Origin: a bacterium
GTDB lineage: Bacteria; CLD3; SB21
NCBI GenBank assembly: GCA_008933615.1
Contig: WBUR01000005.1
Location: forward strand, 1-64,000
Reading direction: 5' to 3'
DNA length: 64,000 nt
Part shown: positions 63,030 through 64,000 of the stretch, one piece after another
How the letters are laid out: every line of letters begins with the position of its first letter
Numbering within the stretch: the stretch's first letter is position 1
Translations under genes and position numbers: made by a program
The notes under the pieces: model-generated
Database searches by the model: none
The model's input: only the letters and a program-made list of their open reading frames with translations
What the model was told of the DNA's origin: nothing

Positions 63030-64000
63030 CTATCTCTTAATTTTGATTTTGTGAATGCGTTCAAGTAGTTCTATGTCAGCCTCCACCATTAAGTGGACCA
63101 ATTCTTTGAATGATGTCTTAAACTTCCAAGGTAGTTTGCTTTCTGCCTTGGAGGCATCCCCTACTAACACGTCGACTTCACTTGGTCGAAAATAAATCGG
63201 GTCGATTTTGACAAATTCCCGGTAATCCCGACCAACATAATGAAATGCTTCATCTAAAAATTCTCGTACCGTATGAGTCTCACCTGTTGCAATTACGAAA
63301 TCATCAGCTTTTTCCTGCTGCAGAATGAGCCACATAGCTTCCACATATTCTTTTGCATATCCCCAGTCGCGCTTAGCATCCAAATTTCCAAGATATATAC
63401 TATCCTGCATTCCTGCCAGAATATGAGCGAGCGCTCGGGTTATCTTTCTGGTCACAAAGGTTTCCCCTCTGCGCGGAGATTCATGATTGAACAAAATCCC
63501 GTTTGCAGCAAACATGTTGTATGATTCACGGTAGTTGACCGTTAGCCAGTACGCATAGACTTTGGCGGCACCGTAAGGGCTGCGTGGATAAAACGGTGTT
63601 GTTTCTTTCTGAGGAATTTCCTGAACCAGACCGTACATCTCGGAACTGGAGGCCTGATAAAACTTGGTCTTTGGATTGATCATACGAGCCGCCTCCAGAA
63701 TACGTGCGGTTCCAAGTCCGGACACATCACCTGTATATTCCGGAATATCAAATGAAACACGCACATGCGATTGCGCCGCTAAATGATAGATCTCCTCTGG
63801 TTCGATCTGATGGATCAGTTTGATTAGGTTTGCGGAATCAGCTATATCCCCGTAATGAAGGAACATGCTTACGCCGTTGACGTGTGGATCCTTATACAGG
63901 TGGTCGATTCGGTCGGTATTAAATGTTGAGGCACGGCGAATAATACCATGCACTTCATACCCTTTTCCAAGCAATAATTCTGCTAAATAGGACCCGTCCT
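63030..64000 (-). CDS. gmd: GDP-mannose 4,6-dehydratase, 5' end beyond the window
   Basis: About 323 residues visible. The N-terminal NAD loop (GxxGQDGSY type) begins outside; the visible frame starts [20 protein letters not shown], so only some ten residues are missing. [44 protein letters not shown] (active-site Thr/Ser, Glu and Tyr), [21 protein letters not shown] and [20 protein letters not shown] are all GMD signatures. It makes GDP-4-keto-6-deoxymannose for the fcl product next to it. Confidence 0.95.
   Translation of the reverse strand, partial: DGSYLAELLLGKGYEVHGIIRRASTFNTDRIDHLYKDPHVNGVSMFLHYGDIADSANLIKLIHQIEPEEIYHLAAQSHVRVSFDIPEYTGDVSGLGTARILEAARMINPKTKFYQASSSEMYGLVQEIPQKETTPFYPRSPYGAAKVYAYWLTVNYRESYNMFAANGILFNHESPRRGETFVTRKITRALAHILAGMQDSIYLGNLDAKRDWGYAKEYVEAMWLILQQEKADDFVIATGETHTVREFLDEAFHYVGRDYREFVKIDPIYFRPSEVDVLVGDASKAESKLPWKFKTSFKELVHLMVEADIELLERIHKIKIKR

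Overview
The window looks like a chromosome segment from an uncultured or little-studied bacterium of the FCB type (Calditrichota/KSB1/Ignavibacteria-like). This assignment is inference only. It rests on an S46 dipeptidyl-peptidase, tandem M61 peptidases, a Wzi-type outer-membrane capsule protein, REC-DUF4388 regulators and a YpdA-type bacillithiol reductase. Against Bacteroidota proper, many genes have clear Shine-Dalgarno sequences (AGGAGG-like) and there is a textbook sigma-70 promoter (TTGACA-17-TAATAT). TTG starts are frequent. No rRNA, tRNA or CRISPR array was found.

Region 1 (1-11061) is the right part of an AT-rich integrative island. Its cargo, all on + strand, is: the 3' part of an FxsC-like (TIR-like) gene with an in-frame stop; a KGGTGR-motif MinD/ParA-like ATPase fused to a membrane segment and a WD40 propeller; a two-TM SLATT/DUF4231 protein; two TIR-like (DUF1863/ThsB-like) proteins; a multi-TM protein with an internal repeat; a secreted protein of unknown function; a YjzC-like mini-protein; a DUF2235 alpha/beta hydrolase; a small helical protein; a nucleotide-binding/TIR-like-Nudix fusion; and a stand-alone Nudix hydrolase. 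A large serine integrase closes the island. It lies inside comM, whose 3' part is cut off after ...AMNP, so the right attachment site can be placed to within a few bases. The cargo reads as a sensor/ATPase plus several candidate effectors and is the best candidate for an undescribed conflict (anti-phage) system.

Region 2 (11059-33574) is chromosomal housekeeping: truncated comM, S46 peptidase, ftsX, an NSS-family transporter with an overlapping 38-residue small subunit, two tandem M61 peptidases, a Ppx/GppA phosphatase, prmA, three REC regulators with DUF4388-type output domains, a Glu/Leu-type dehydrogenase, a UPF0210 protein, an inositol-monophosphatase-family phosphatase, a dolichol-kinase-like membrane protein, dnaG and ypdA.

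Region 3 (33730-40079) is a four-gene redox operon. It encodes a NuoE-like protein with a zinc-ribbon tail, a NuoF-GltD fusion, a HoxU/NuoG-like iron-sulfur protein and an FMN glutamate-synthase-like protein, probably a multisubunit NAD(P)H-linked oxidoreductase. Next to it are a calpain-family protease in AT-rich surroundings and a structured palindromic element.

Region 4 (42141-58250) holds a pseudo-receiver/PEP-synthase-like protein, an NADP-type glutamate dehydrogenase, a homocysteine methyltransferase family protein, valS, a 3-methyladenine glycosylase, an unknown helical protein, a YycJ-like metallohydrolase, pyrE, a GH2-like membrane protein lacking both catalytic glutamates, and arginase. 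Region 5 (58663-64000) is the edge of a capsule/exopolysaccharide locus: Wzi-family protein, polyprenyl-phosphate sugar transferase, GDP-fucose synthase and GDP-mannose dehydratase (cut by the window end). A two-hairpin repeat of about 85 bp occurs three times between genes (23.2, 25.2 and 53.1 kb).
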